Source of the DNA: Rhizobium sp. CF080
GTDB taxonomy: Bacteria; Pseudomonadota; Alphaproteobacteria; Rhizobiales; Rhizobiaceae
Direction of reading: 5' to 3'
DNA length: 64,000 bases
Assembly (NCBI RefSeq): GCF_000282095.2
Contig: NZ_AKKC02000008.1
Coordinates: 372,001-436,000 of the forward strand
The notes under the pieces were generated by a model that ran no database searches, was not told the origin of the DNA, and saw only the letters and a list, made by a program, of their open reading frames with translations. Numbering within the stretch: the first letter of the stretch is position 1; every line of letters starts with the position of its first letter. Positions 18,261 to 27,267 of the stretch are shown in pieces. Position numbers and translations under genes: made by a program.

Positions 18261-19745
18261 ATGGCTCCAAGCCAAGGCGTGAAGACGATCACGACCAACG
18301 TCGGTTGGAGTGTGCTCTCAAAGACCGCTACATTCGGGCTGAAATTTGTCACGGTCCCCATTCTGGCAAGACTGCTGACCCCGGAAGATTTCGGATCGGT
18401 GGCCGTGGCGCTCACGGTCGTGCAGTTTCTGGCGATGATCGGGGGCGCCGGTCTGACCTCCGCCCTGGTCGTCGATCGGGACGGCGACATGGACACCGTC
18501 CACACGGTTTTCTGGGCCAATCTGGCCATGGCATGCCTGATGGCGCTGTTGCTTTTCTTCGGTGCCGACGATCTTGCGATCCTTATGGGTGCGCCCGAAA
18601 GTGCCGGCCTTTTGCGGATCATGGCGCTGCTCATTCCGCTCCAGCTTGCCGGCGATGTCGCCTATTCGCTACTCGCCCGGCAGATGAATTTCAGCAAGGA
18701 TGCGGTGCTCAGCACGATTTCCGAATCGATCGCAGCGCTAGCGGCCGTGGCGCTCGCCTTCTTCGGATTTGGCGTCTGGGCGCTGGTCATGCAGTTGTTT
18801 TCCGCAGCACTGATCCGGCTCGTCGGGCTTTATGCGGTCGTCGGTTACATGCCGCGGTTCTCGATGAAACCACGCAAGATCGTGCCGCTGCTGGCCTTCA
18901 GTTCCGGGCTGATGGGGTCGGAGATCGCCAATTTCGTGACCTTCCAGTCGCCTATGGTGGTGATCGCCCGGATGCTCGGATTGGCCGATGCCGGCGCCTA
19001 TTCGGCCGCCAACCGCTTTGCCAGCATTCCGAACCAGGTCGTCCTCTCGGCCGTCATGGGCGTGCTTTTCCCGGCCTTCAGCCTGATGGGCGACGATCGC
19101 AAACGCCGCGCCGATGCACTGATGCTGAGCACGCAGGTGACCACCGTCATCCTGGCGCCGGCGATGTTCGGCCTGTGGGCGATCGCGGAACCGGGGATGC
19201 TGGTGCTCTTCGGCCCCCAATGGGCCTATGCCTGGCCGGTGCTCGGTCTGCTCGCCCTGTCGAAGGCGATCGTGACGCCCTGCAGCACCTTCATCCCGTA
19301 TCTCAAGGGGACTGGGCATGGCCGGGTGCTGTTCTGGTCGGCCGTGCTCCGGGCGATCGCCACGACGGCCGCCATCGCGATTGCCGCCTATTACGGCAAC
19401 CTCGTCGATGCGATGGTTGCGCTCTGCGTCGTCAACGCCATCACCCTCATTGGTTATTCCTGGGCGGTGTTCCGCGTTGATGACATTCCGTTCCTGCGCG
19501 GCCTCCTGACCAGCAGCCGGTCGATGATCACCGCCTTCGTGATGGCGATCGGTGTTCGGGCCTTCCTGCACATCTTCGCCGAACGGTTAACGAACCCCTA
19601 CCTGGAAGTGCTGGCAGGCGGCGCGGTGGGCGCAATCCTCTATTCGGTGCTGTTTCTGCTGACCGAACGCGCGCTTTTGCGAAAAATCTTGGAGCTCGTC
19701 CGCCGCCGCAAGCTGGGCGCCGCACCGACGGTTCCGTCCGCCTGA
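18261..19745 (+). CDS. exoT: Succinoglycan repeat-unit flippase ExoT (Wzx-like)
   Basis: 494 residues with about 12-14 hydrophobic segments and the polysaccharide-synthase/MOP opening (ARLLTPEDFGSVAVAL). Two charged loops and the FVTFQSPMVVIARMLG and ANRFASIPNQV segments are typical for this flippase family. It should flip the lipid-linked octasaccharide to the periplasmic face for ExoQ. The name follows gene order between exoW and exoH, where ExoT sits in S. meliloti. Start ATG 18261 has AGGA nine bases upstream. Confidence 0.87.
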   Translation: MAPSQGVKTITTNVGWSVLSKTATFGLKFVTVPILARLLTPEDFGSVAVALTVVQFLAMIGGAGLTSALVVDRDGDMDTVHTVFWANLAMACLMALLLFFGADDLAILMGAPESAGLLRIMALLIPLQLAGDVAYSLLARQMNFSKDAVLSTISESIAALAAVALAFFGFGVWALVMQLFSAALIRLVGLYAVVGYMPRFSMKPRKIVPLLAFSSGLMGSEIANFVTFQSPMVVIARMLGLADAGAYSAANRFASIPNQVVLSAVMGVLFPAFSLMGDDRKRRADALMLSTQVTTVILAPAMFGLWAIAEPGMLVLFGPQWAYAWPVLGLLALSKAIVTPCSTFIPYLKGTGHGRVLFWSAVLRAIATTAAIAIAAYYGNLVDAMVALCVVNAITLIGYSWAVFRVDDIPFLRGLLTSSRSMITAFVMAIGVRAFLHIFAERLTNPYLEVLAGGAVGAILYSVLFLLTERALLRKILELVRRRKLGAAPTVPSA

Positions 19746-20103
19746 ATGTGTCGCAGATTTGCCCATATTTCGCCACATTTGAACCCTGGCTGGGGAGGAA
19801 GAGGTATGGAGATACGAAGGACTAGCCGTTTTAGTCTATTGCAAAAAGATTTTTTTGTGCTGTTGCGGTGCAGCATTTCGAGCGATGAAAATGTGCCTTG
19901 AGGCCTTGCAAACCATAGGCCTAGGTCGGTTGCAGGGGCGATCAAACCAAGGCTCCTCCGAACCCGGGGGAATCTGTCACGGGCTCGTTTTTTGCTGCGC
20001 CGCCACATTTTGTGCCAATCTCGGCACGATCCTTTTTGCCTGACTGCGGGCTCAAGTCTGCTCTGATTGAAACGGTGGTGACGGGAGGCGCCGCCCAAAA
20101 AGG
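19746..20103. other. 358-base exoT-exoH intergenic region
   Basis: No coding sequence is convincing here. The region includes a 5-base stem GTGCC/GGCAC (20012-20027) with a TTTTT run six bases later (20033-20037), a weak terminator candidate, and several AT-rich runs (near 19845-19860) that could be the promoter of exoHKLAMONP. In S. meliloti an exoI gene lies near this point; no recognisable remnant of it is seen. Confidence 0.5.
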
Positions 20104-21261
20104 GTGACTCGTTTGACTGTCGATCACAACATATCCTCCCGTATCAATTTGATGCGCATCCTGCTGATCTCCGGCATCGTCTTCGTTCATGTGCCGCATG
20201 ATCCGGCGACCAGCCCGTTTCTAGGGCTGAATGGTTTCTTCGATTGGGTCAGGGTTTTCCTCGTGGATAGCCTGTTCCGTATCGGCGTGCCGTGCCTCAG
20301 CGCCATTTCCGGCTACCTGTTGTTCCAGCGGGGTTGGGAGGCGTTCAACTATACAAAGACGCTCCGCTCCAAGGCGAGGACGGTCCTCGTGCCGTTCCTG
20401 ATATGGAACCTTGGCCTGTTTGCGACGGTGCTCGTCATCCAGCGCGCCGACATCGGCATTGGGTATTTTCCAGACCTCTGGAACGCGTCGACGCGTGAAA
20501 CCTTAAGCTACGCATTCGCCACGGAAGGGCTGCCAATCGACATCCCGCTCTATTTCCTGCGCGACCTCGTCGTCTGCATCGTCCTGTCGCCGATCCTCGC
20601 CGTGCTCGTCCGCCGTTTTCCGGTGCCGACGCTCGTGGCGCTGTTCCTGCTTGCGATCATCCCGGGGCTGACGATCGGTATCGTGTTGAAGAAATCGATC
20701 CTGTTCAGCTTCACTCTCGGCATCTTCCTGGCGCTCAATCGCGTGGATCTCAAGGCCGTCGATAGGTTCGCGGCATTGGGGACCGCGGTCCTGCTCGCCG
20801 CCGCCGTGCTGCTCTCGATTGGTCTCTACCAGACCGGTCCGGATTTTCCCTGGGCGCTCGATCTGGCGCGCAATGCGTTGTCGATCCTCGGTGCCGGCGG
20901 TTTCTGGTTGATGTCGGCGATCGCCATCCGTCCCCGGATCGGTCAGCGGCTGGCGGCCACCGGAAGCTTGAGCTTCTGGATGTTCTGCGCCCATTTTCCG
21001 CTGCTCGTGCTGATGTGGATGGTGTGGAACCGCGTGGCGGGCGATGATTTCTACCCGCTCTTCTATGGGGCAGCGGTCGTCACAAGCTTCATCATCCTTT
21101 TCGCCAGCAACCACCTCGTCTCGCGCACAACACCGGGTCTCTACGAGGTGTTGACGGGCAGCCGCGGCCGCAAAGCCAAGCTTTCGGCCGCCCTCAAATC
21201 CCACCCATCCGCCGGGGCCACGCGCCCTGGCGAACCCGCAATAACGCAACAGCACAGGTGA
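20104..21261 (+). CDS. exoH: Succinoglycan succinyltransferase ExoH (acyltransferase 3)
   Basis: About 385 residues with some ten membrane segments. It is an acyltransferase-3 protein: ILLISGIVFVHVPHDP contains the family His and CLSAISGYLLFQRGW the next helix. ExoH adds succinyl groups to the repeat; succinylation is needed for cleavage by ExoK and for symbiotic activity in S. meliloti. The start is uncertain. GTG at 20104 is listed, but TTG at 20113 has the better-placed AAGGG ribosome-binding site and differs by only three residues. First gene of the exoHKLAMONP series. Confidence 0.88.
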   Translation: MTRLTVDHNISSRINLMRILLISGIVFVHVPHDPATSPFLGLNGFFDWVRVFLVDSLFRIGVPCLSAISGYLLFQRGWEAFNYTKTLRSKARTVLVPFLIWNLGLFATVLVIQRADIGIGYFPDLWNASTRETLSYAFATEGLPIDIPLYFLRDLVVCIVLSPILAVLVRRFPVPTLVALFLLAIIPGLTIGIVLKKSILFSFTLGIFLALNRVDLKAVDRFAALGTAVLLAAAVLLSIGLYQTGPDFPWALDLARNALSILGAGGFWLMSAIAIRPRIGQRLAATGSLSFWMFCAHFPLLVLMWMVWNRVAGDDFYPLFYGAAVVTSFIILFASNHLVSRTTPGLYEVLTGSRGRKAKLSAALKSHPSAGATRPGEPAITQQHR

Positions 21262-21264
21262 AAC

Positions 21265-22062
21265 ATGACGGCCAAGGCCAGACAGATTCAACGAACCTGC
21301 CAGGTTATCATCGCTGCCGCGATGTCTGGACTTCTCTCGCCCGCAGCATATGCCCAGCAGGGTGCTGCGGGTCAGTCCTTCGTGGAGACCTTCGACAGCC
21401 TCGACCGTTCCGTCTGGTACGTCTCGGACGGCTGGAACAACGGCAAACATCAGAACTGCACGTGGTCGAAGAAACAGGTGAAGGCCGAGGGTGGCGCATT
21501 GCAGCTCACCTTCACCGAAGGCAAGACCGGCGAGCGGGACTTCGCCTGCGGCGAAATCCAGACCAAGGCGCGCTTCGGATACGGCACCTATGAGGTGCGG
21601 ATGAAATCCGCCACGGGTGCAGGCCTCAATTCGGCGTTCTTCACCTATATCGGCCCGACCGACAAAAAACCGCATGACGAGATCGACTTCGAAGTGCTCG
21701 GCAAGAATACCGGCCAGGTCCAGCTCAATCAGTATGTTTCCGCCAAGGGCAACAATGAAAAGCTGGTGCCGGTCGCTGGCGGCGCTGATCAGGGCTTCAA
21801 CGATTATGCCTTCATCTGGGAGGAGAGCCGCCTCCGCTACTTCGTGAACGGCAAGCTCGTTCACGAAGTCACGGACAAGGCGAAGATACCGCAAAACCCC
21901 CAGAAGATTTTCCTCAGCCTGTGGGGCACAGACACGCTCAAGCAGTGGATGGGCGCATTCTCCTACAGTCAGCCGACCTCGATGAGCATCGACCGGGTCG
22001 CCTTTACGGCAATCGGCGAGGAATGCCGTTTTCCCGAATCCGTGCTCTGCACGCTCGACTGA
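21265..22062 (+). CDS. exoK: Secreted endo-beta-glycanase ExoK (GH16)
   Basis: 265 residues with an N-terminal signal peptide (about residues 1-30, ending SPAAYAQQ) and one glycoside hydrolase family 16 domain. The active site is DEIDFE, with Glu139 as nucleophile, Asp141 assisting and Glu143 as acid/base. Aromatic subsites and two Cys pairs are also seen. ExoK cleaves nascent succinoglycan outside the cell to give low-molecular-weight forms. The AGGTGA site before the ATG and 3-base gap from exoH indicate one operon. Confidence 0.94.
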   Translation: MTAKARQIQRTCQVIIAAAMSGLLSPAAYAQQGAAGQSFVETFDSLDRSVWYVSDGWNNGKHQNCTWSKKQVKAEGGALQLTFTEGKTGERDFACGEIQTKARFGYGTYEVRMKSATGAGLNSAFFTYIGPTDKKPHDEIDFEVLGKNTGQVQLNQYVSAKGNNEKLVPVAGGADQGFNDYAFIWEESRLRYFVNGKLVHEVTDKAKIPQNPQKIFLSLWGTDTLKQWMGAFSYSQPTSMSIDRVAFTAIGEECRFPESVLCTLD

Positions 22063-22114
22063 GCCGTCCCGGCGGCTCGTTGCCCGACGATTTCGAGAGC
22101 TTACGGCTCGATAA

Positions 22115-23323
22115 ATGGAGTTGGACCATTTGACTTTGAACGTTCTCTATCTGGCGCATGACATGGCCGATGCGGCCATCCGGCGGCGTGTCCTGACCCT
22201 GAAGGCCGGCGGTGCGACGGTGACCGTCGCCGGCTTCGACCGGGGCTCGAACGTGCTTGCCGACGAGCTGGATGTGACGACCATTTCGCTCGGCCAGACC
22301 GCCGATGGGCGTTTCGTGCAACGCATCGGTGCGGTCGTTGCCGCTCGCATGGCGCTGAAGCGGAGGCTGGCCGATATCGCTGAGCCTGACGTCATCATCG
22401 CCCGCAATCTGGAAACTTTGGCGTTGGCGGGGCGCGCTGCGTCGCTGTTCGGCCGCGAGATCCCCGTGGTCTACGAATGCCTGGACATTCACCGGCTCCT
22501 GCTCGACGAGGGGATGAAAGGCCGGATGATGCGGGCGGCCCAGCGGGCGTTCGGCCGTCGCGCCAGCCTGCTGATCACCAGTTCGCCGGCTTTCGTGGAG
22601 AATTTCTTCAAACCGCGTTCCGGCCTCGATCTGCCGGTGATGCTCCTGGAAAACAAGGTGCTGGCCCTCAAGCCGGAACTGGTTTCCGGGCCGGCCATTT
22701 CCCGTCCACCCGAACCGGGGAAACCCTGGCGGATCGGCTGGTTCGGAGCGATCCGCTGCGCCAAGTCGCTCGACATGCTGATCGAGTTCGCCGCCCGGAT
22801 GGACGGCAAGGTCGAGATCGTGTTGCGCGGCCGTCCCGCCTACGGCGAGTTCGACGATTTCGGTGCCAAGGTCGCGGCCGCCCCGCATGTGGAGTTTCAT
22901 GGTGCCTACCGCAATCCGGAGGATCTTGGCTCGATCTACCGCGACGTGCAGTTCACCTGGGCGATCGACTTCTTCGAGGAGGGGCTCAATTCGAACTGGC
23001 TCTTGCCGAACCGCCTTTATGAAGGCGGGCTTTATGGAGCGGTCCCGATCGCTCTTGCGGGCACCGAGACCGGCCGTTTCATCGGCAGGCGAGGCATAGG
23101 CCTGGTGCGCAATCAGGTGACGCCGCAAACCCTCGAAGCGCTGTTCAACGAAATGACGGAAGCCCGTTATGCCGAGCTTTTTTCGCGGCTTGCGGCCGTC
23201 GAGCGCAGCCAGTGGGTGACCGGGCCGGCGGACTGTCGCGCCCTTGTCTCGCGGCTCGCGGCTTTACATCCCAACGTTTCGTCGCCGGCAGACCTGCCGG
23301 CCGTTTCAACCGTGCAATCGTGA
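22115..23323 (+). CDS. exoL: Succinoglycan glucosyltransferase ExoL
   Basis: 402-residue protein with the GT-B-like architecture of ExoL. The N-terminal half has LNVLYLAHDMADAAI and PVVYECLDIHRLLL. The C-terminal half has IGWFGAIRCAKSLDML and a late NRLYEGGLYGAVPIAL motif for nucleotide-sugar binding. In S. meliloti ExoL adds the third sugar (beta-1,4 glucose) to the lipid-linked chain. The start is listed at ATG 22115; a TTG at 22133 with GGAG nine bases upstream is an alternative. Gap of 52 bases from exoK. Confidence 0.87.
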   Translation: MELDHLTLNVLYLAHDMADAAIRRRVLTLKAGGATVTVAGFDRGSNVLADELDVTTISLGQTADGRFVQRIGAVVAARMALKRRLADIAEPDVIIARNLETLALAGRAASLFGREIPVVYECLDIHRLLLDEGMKGRMMRAAQRAFGRRASLLITSSPAFVENFFKPRSGLDLPVMLLENKVLALKPELVSGPAISRPPEPGKPWRIGWFGAIRCAKSLDMLIEFAARMDGKVEIVLRGRPAYGEFDDFGAKVAAAPHVEFHGAYRNPEDLGSIYRDVQFTWAIDFFEEGLNSNWLLPNRLYEGGLYGAVPIALAGTETGRFIGRRGIGLVRNQVTPQTLEALFNEMTEARYAELFSRLAAVERSQWVTGPADCRALVSRLAALHPNVSSPADLPAVSTVQS

Positions 23324-23331
23324 GGTGGAGT

Positions 23332-24342
23332 ATGGTTTCGCGTTCTCACTCCAATGCCCAGATTTCCGATATCCGGACACTTCTGGTGATCCCGTGCCTG
23401 AACGAGGCGGCGACGATCGAGCCGCTGTTGCACAAGCTGAATGATCAGCGCGGCGACCTGGACATGCTGATCGTCGTTGCCGATGGCGGCAGCCAGGACG
23501 GCACGCCGGAGATCGTCCAGAGCCTCATCCCGGAGATCCGCGACGTCGTTTTGCTCGATAATCGCAAGCGCATCCAGAGCGCCGCCATCAACCTCGCCGT
23601 CGATCGTTTCGGCGAGGGCCGGGACTTTCTCATCCGCATCGATGCGCATGGGGACTATCCGGACGACTACTGCCGCACGCTGCTGCAGGAGGCGATCGAG
23701 ATGGAAGCCGATTCCGTGGTGGTCGGCATGGAGACGGTCGGTTTCTGTGCCTTCCAGAAGGCGACCGCGGTGGCGCAGAACTCCAAGCTCGGAAACGGCG
23801 GTTCGAAACATCGCGCCGGTGGCGGCGGGGAATGGGTCGATCACGGCCACCATGCGCTGATGCGGATCGAGGCTTTTCGCTCCGTCGGCGGGTATGACGA
23901 AAGCTTCAGTCACAACGAGGATGCCGAGCTGGATTTCCGGCTGCGTGCCGCCGCCTTCCGCATCTGGATGACGGCTAAGACCTACATGACCTATTATCCG
24001 CGTTCGAGCGCTCCCGCTCTGTTCCGGCAATATCTCGCTTATGGCCGGGGCCGGGCAAAAAACCTCATCAAACATCGCTCCATCCCGAAGCTACGGCAGG
24101 CGATCCCGCTCGCGGTGGCCCCCGTCGTCGTCGGCGCAGTGCTTGCGCTTCTCTATTGGTGGGCGGCCATACCGATGGTCATCTGGGCCGCCGCCTGCAT
24201 CGGCTACGGCTTCTGGCTCGCTGTCGGTCAGAACAACCCCTACGGCCCGCTCGCCTCGCTCTCGGCGATGATCATGCATTTCGCCTGGTCGGCCGGCTTC
24301 TGGCTGGAACTGATCCGCATCCGACGACGGAGGATCGCGTGA
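23332..24342 (+). CDS. exoA: Succinoglycan glucosyltransferase ExoA (GT2)
   Basis: I start at ATG 23332, just after a GGTGGAG site; upstream in-frame sequence belongs to the end of exoL. The 336-residue enzyme has a GT2 domain (TLLVIPCLNEAATIEPLL, VVADGGSQDGTPEI, IRIDAHGDYP, SHNEDAELDFRLR) and two or three C-terminal membrane helices (about residues 260-325). ExoA adds the first glucose (beta-1,3) to the lipid-linked galactose. It overlaps exoM by one base. Confidence 0.9.
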   Translation: MVSRSHSNAQISDIRTLLVIPCLNEAATIEPLLHKLNDQRGDLDMLIVVADGGSQDGTPEIVQSLIPEIRDVVLLDNRKRIQSAAINLAVDRFGEGRDFLIRIDAHGDYPDDYCRTLLQEAIEMEADSVVVGMETVGFCAFQKATAVAQNSKLGNGGSKHRAGGGGEWVDHGHHALMRIEAFRSVGGYDESFSHNEDAELDFRLRAAAFRIWMTAKTYMTYYPRSSAPALFRQYLAYGRGRAKNLIKHRSIPKLRQAIPLAVAPVVVGAVLALLYWWAAIPMVIWAAACIGYGFWLAVGQNNPYGPLASLSAMIMHFAWSAGFWLELIRIRRRRIA

Positions 24343-25271
24343 TGACGGCAGAGGAAAGGCCGATCCGTATCGATATCGGCATCTGCACCTATCGGCGGCC
24401 GGAACTGGCCGAGACGCTGACCTCGCTCTTCGAGATCGCCGTTCCGGCGGGCGCGGAACTGCGCCTGATCGTCGCCGACAACGACGTTGGCCCGAGTGCA
24501 CGCGGGCTGGTGGACGGCTTGCGGGAACGCTCGCCGTTCCCGATCCGCTATGTCCATTGCCCGAAGTCGAACATCTCGATTGCCCGCAATGCCTGCCTTG
24601 CCGAAAGCGATGCGGACTATCTTGCCTTCATCGACGACGACGAGACGGCGGAGCCGCAATGGCTGGTCGGGCTCGTATCGACGGCGAAGCGGACCGGAGC
24701 CGATGCGGTTCTCGGGCCGGTGAGGGCGGTCTACGGGACCCAAAGCGCCGACTGGATGCGCAAGGGCGATTTTCACTCGACCATGCCCGTCTGGGTCGGC
24801 GGCCAGATCAGGACCGGTTATACCTGCAATACCCTTCTCCACATGCGTTCGCCGGTCGTCGCCGGCCGCAGGTTCGCGCTGTCGCTCGGCCAGAGCGGCG
24901 GCGAGGATACGCATTTCTTCACCGCTTTGACCGATGTGGGCGGGCGGATCGAATTTGCTTCGGATGCCATGGTCGAGGAACTGGTTCCTGAAAAACGGGC
25001 AAGCTTTTCCTGGCTCGCCAAGCGCAGGTTCCGGTCCGGCCAGACGCATGGGCGCATTCTCGCATCCAAGAATTCCGGCCTCAGCCGCCTCAGGCAGACA
25101 GGCCTTGCCTGCCTGAAGCTCGGTTATTGCCTGGCGCTGACGGCTGCAACCATTCCCTCTCCGGTCGCCCGTATCCGCTACGCCCTTCGCGCGGCCCTCC
25201 ATGCCGGCGCGGTCTCGGGCACGCTCGGTATCCGCGAGATTCGCCAGTACGGAGCTGCCGAAGCCTTATGA
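24342..25271 (+). CDS. exoM: Succinoglycan glucosyltransferase ExoM (GT2)
   Basis: The ATG at 24342 overlaps the exoA stop (TGATG), so these are coupled. The 309-residue GT-A enzyme has IDIGICTYRRPELAETL, a DND acidic motif (LIVADNDVGPSARG), FIDDDETAEPQW and GQSGGEDTHFFTAL. ExoM adds a beta-1,4 glucose as the fourth sugar in S. meliloti. Longer in-frame readings upstream lie inside exoA and are rejected. Confidence 0.9.
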   Translation: MTAEERPIRIDIGICTYRRPELAETLTSLFEIAVPAGAELRLIVADNDVGPSARGLVDGLRERSPFPIRYVHCPKSNISIARNACLAESDADYLAFIDDDETAEPQWLVGLVSTAKRTGADAVLGPVRAVYGTQSADWMRKGDFHSTMPVWVGGQIRTGYTCNTLLHMRSPVVAGRRFALSLGQSGGEDTHFFTALTDVGGRIEFASDAMVEELVPEKRASFSWLAKRRFRSGQTHGRILASKNSGLSRLRQTGLACLKLGYCLALTAATIPSPVARIRYALRAALHAGAVSGTLGIREIRQYGAAEAL

Positions 25272-26239
25272 CGATGCGTGATCTGCATACCCCGGCTTTC
25301 CAGCCCGACGTGAGCTTCGTCATTGCCGCCTATAATGCCGAGGAAACCCTCGGCCGGGCGATCGACAGCGCCCTCGCCCAGATCGGCGTGACGCTCGAAG
25401 TGATCATCGTCGACGATTGCTCGACGGACGGGACACGGGCGATTGCCGAAGCCTATTCGGATCAGCGGGTCAGGCTGATCGTCCAGGCGGCAAATGGCGG
25501 GCCGGCTGCTGCCCGCAATGCCGGGCTTGCCGCGGCCCGTGGGCGTTGGATCGCCATTCTCGATTCCGACGACACGATCTACCCCGTCAGGCTTCTGACC
25601 ATGCTGGAGCGGGCCGAAGCGGCCGGCGCGCAGATCGTGGTCGACAATCTCGATGTCATCCCGTTCGATCGCGGCGCACCCTACGCCATGTTCTCCAAGC
25701 AGGAGCTCAAGCGGCGCGGGATGATGACGCTTGCCGATTTCATCGGCTCGAACGTGATTTTCCAGTCGACCTTCAATTTCGGCTACATGAAGCCGATCTT
25801 CGAGCGCGCATTTCTCGTCCAGCACGATTTGCGTTTCGACGAGACGCTGCGGGTCGGCGAAGACTATCTGCTGCTCGCATCGGCGCTTGCGAGCGGTGCC
25901 CGCTGCGCGATCGTGCCGGAGATCGGTTATGTCTATCATCTGCGCCAGGGCTCGATCTCGCGGGTGCTGGAGCAGAGCCATCTCGATGCGATGCTGGCCA
26001 CCGACAGTGCCTTCCTCGCCCGCTACAAGCTGGATGCGAAGGCCATGGCCGCTCAGCGCAAACGGACCCGCAGCATTCTCGAAGCGGGTTCCTTTCTCAC
26101 GCTTGTCGACGAAATCAAGAAAGGTTCCGTCGGCGGCTTCCTGAAAACGGCGATCGAAAACCCGCGTGCGCTCCGACTTCTGCGCATGCCGATCGCCGTT
26201 CGCATGCGTCGGCTGGTGAAAACGGCCGACGTCAATTGA
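25268..26239 (+). CDS. exoO: Succinoglycan glucosyltransferase ExoO (GT2)
   Basis: ATG 25268 overlaps the exoM stop (ATGA). The 323-residue GT-A protein has [54 protein letters not shown] and [12 protein letters not shown]. ExoO adds the first beta-1,6 glucose of the side chain. It resembles ExoU, as known for this pair. Followed by exoN after 44 bases. Confidence 0.9.
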   Translation: MTMRDLHTPAFQPDVSFVIAAYNAEETLGRAIDSALAQIGVTLEVIIVDDCSTDGTRAIAEAYSDQRVRLIVQAANGGPAAARNAGLAAARGRWIAILDSDDTIYPVRLLTMLERAEAAGAQIVVDNLDVIPFDRGAPYAMFSKQELKRRGMMTLADFIGSNVIFQSTFNFGYMKPIFERAFLVQHDLRFDETLRVGEDYLLLASALASGARCAIVPEIGYVYHLRQGSISRVLEQSHLDAMLATDSAFLARYKLDAKAMAAQRKRTRSILEAGSFLTLVDEIKKGSVGGFLKTAIENPRALRLLRMPIAVRMRRLVKTADVN

Positions 26240-26283
26240 AAATCCGATCAACAGGGCGGGGCGCCCTCAGAAAGGACGAAGGA

Positions 26284-27189
26284 ATGGACATGAATAGACC
26301 AGTTCGAAAGGCGGTGATCCCCGTCGCAGGCAACGGCACTCGGTTCCTGCCGGCCACCAAGGCCATGCCGAAGGAAATGTTGACGATCGTCGACCGGCCT
26401 GTCGTTCAATATGCGGTCGATGAAGCCATGCAGGCGGGGATCGAGAACATCATCTTCGTGACCAGCCGCAACAAAACCGCGATCGAGGACTATTTCGACA
26501 GTGCGCCGGAACTCGTCGCGACGCTCACCCGTTCGGGCAAGACAGTGCAGGTCACCCAACTCGAAAAGATGCTGCCGGTCGCCGGCACCGTCAGCTATAC
26601 CCGCCAGCAGGTGCCGCTCGGACTTGGCCACGCCGTCTGGTGCGCTCGCGAACTGGTCGGCAACGAGCCTTTCGCACTGCTTCTGCCCGACATGGTCTCC
26701 TACGGTTCGCAGGGCTGCATGGCCGGTCTGATGGATCTCTATGAAGAGGTGGGCGGCAATGTCTTCGCGGTTGAGGAATGCGCACCCGAAGAGACGTCGA
26801 GCTACGGCATCGTTGGGGTCGGACGTAAGGTGCCGCATGGTTTCGAGGTGACGGAAATGGTCGAAAAGCCGAAGCCCGCCGAGGCGCCGTCCAATTACTA
26901 CCTGAATGGGCGCTACATTCTGCAGCCGGAAATCTTCGAACTGCTAGCCCGGCAGGAACGCGGCGCCGGCAACGAAATTCAGCTGACGGACAGCATGCAC
27001 AAGCTGGCGCAGGTCCAGCCGTTCCACGCGCACCCCTATCAGGGACGCACGTTCGACTGCGGCAGCAAGCGCGGCTTCATCGAAGCCAATGTTGCCTTCG
27101 CCATGATGCGTCAGGACATGGGGGCCGAAATCTACGCCTCCATCAAGGAATTGATGGTGTCGCACGAGATGCGGGTCAAAGCCGCGTAA
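26284..27189 (+). CDS. exoN: UTP-glucose-1-phosphate uridylyltransferase ExoN
   Basis: 301 residues, a GalU-type nucleotidyltransferase that makes UDP-glucose, the donor for the six or seven glucosyltransferase steps encoded here. Visible motifs are [23 protein letters not shown] for the nucleotide-binding loop (shown by its first and last residues), [13 protein letters not shown], and [10 protein letters not shown] for the C-terminal dimer/active-site region. An AAGGA site precedes the ATG at 26284. Longer in-frame readings upstream lie inside exoO. Confidence 0.92.
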   Translation: MDMNRPVRKAVIPVAGNGTRFLPATKAMPKEMLTIVDRPVVQYAVDEAMQAGIENIIFVTSRNKTAIEDYFDSAPELVATLTRSGKTVQVTQLEKMLPVAGTVSYTRQQVPLGLGHAVWCARELVGNEPFALLLPDMVSYGSQGCMAGLMDLYEEVGGNVFAVEECAPEETSSYGIVGVGRKVPHGFEVTEMVEKPKPAEAPSNYYLNGRYILQPEIFELLARQERGAGNEIQLTDSMHKLAQVQPFHAHPYQGRTFDCGSKRGFIEANVAFAMMRQDMGAEIYASIKELMVSHEMRVKAA

Positions 27190-27210
27190 CGAGCGTTAAA
27201 AATCATCCGA

Positions 27211-27240
27211 GGCGGATGGCGGCCCGTTCTGCCATCCGCC
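27211..27240 (+). other. Stem-loop between exoN and exoP
   Basis: GGCGGATGGC (27211-27220) and GCCATCCGCC (27231-27240) form a perfect 10-base stem with a 10-base loop. No U-run follows, so it is more likely an RNA-stability or attenuating element between exoN and exoP than a full terminator. Confidence 0.6.
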
Positions 27241-27267
27241 ACCTCAAAGCTCCAGAAAGCGAGCCCT

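Noticed and set aside
20012..20037. A terminator after exoT
   Set aside because: The stem has only five pairs and the U-run begins five bases beyond it, and it lies some 270 bases from the exoT stop; it is mentioned in the interval entry but not called as a terminator.
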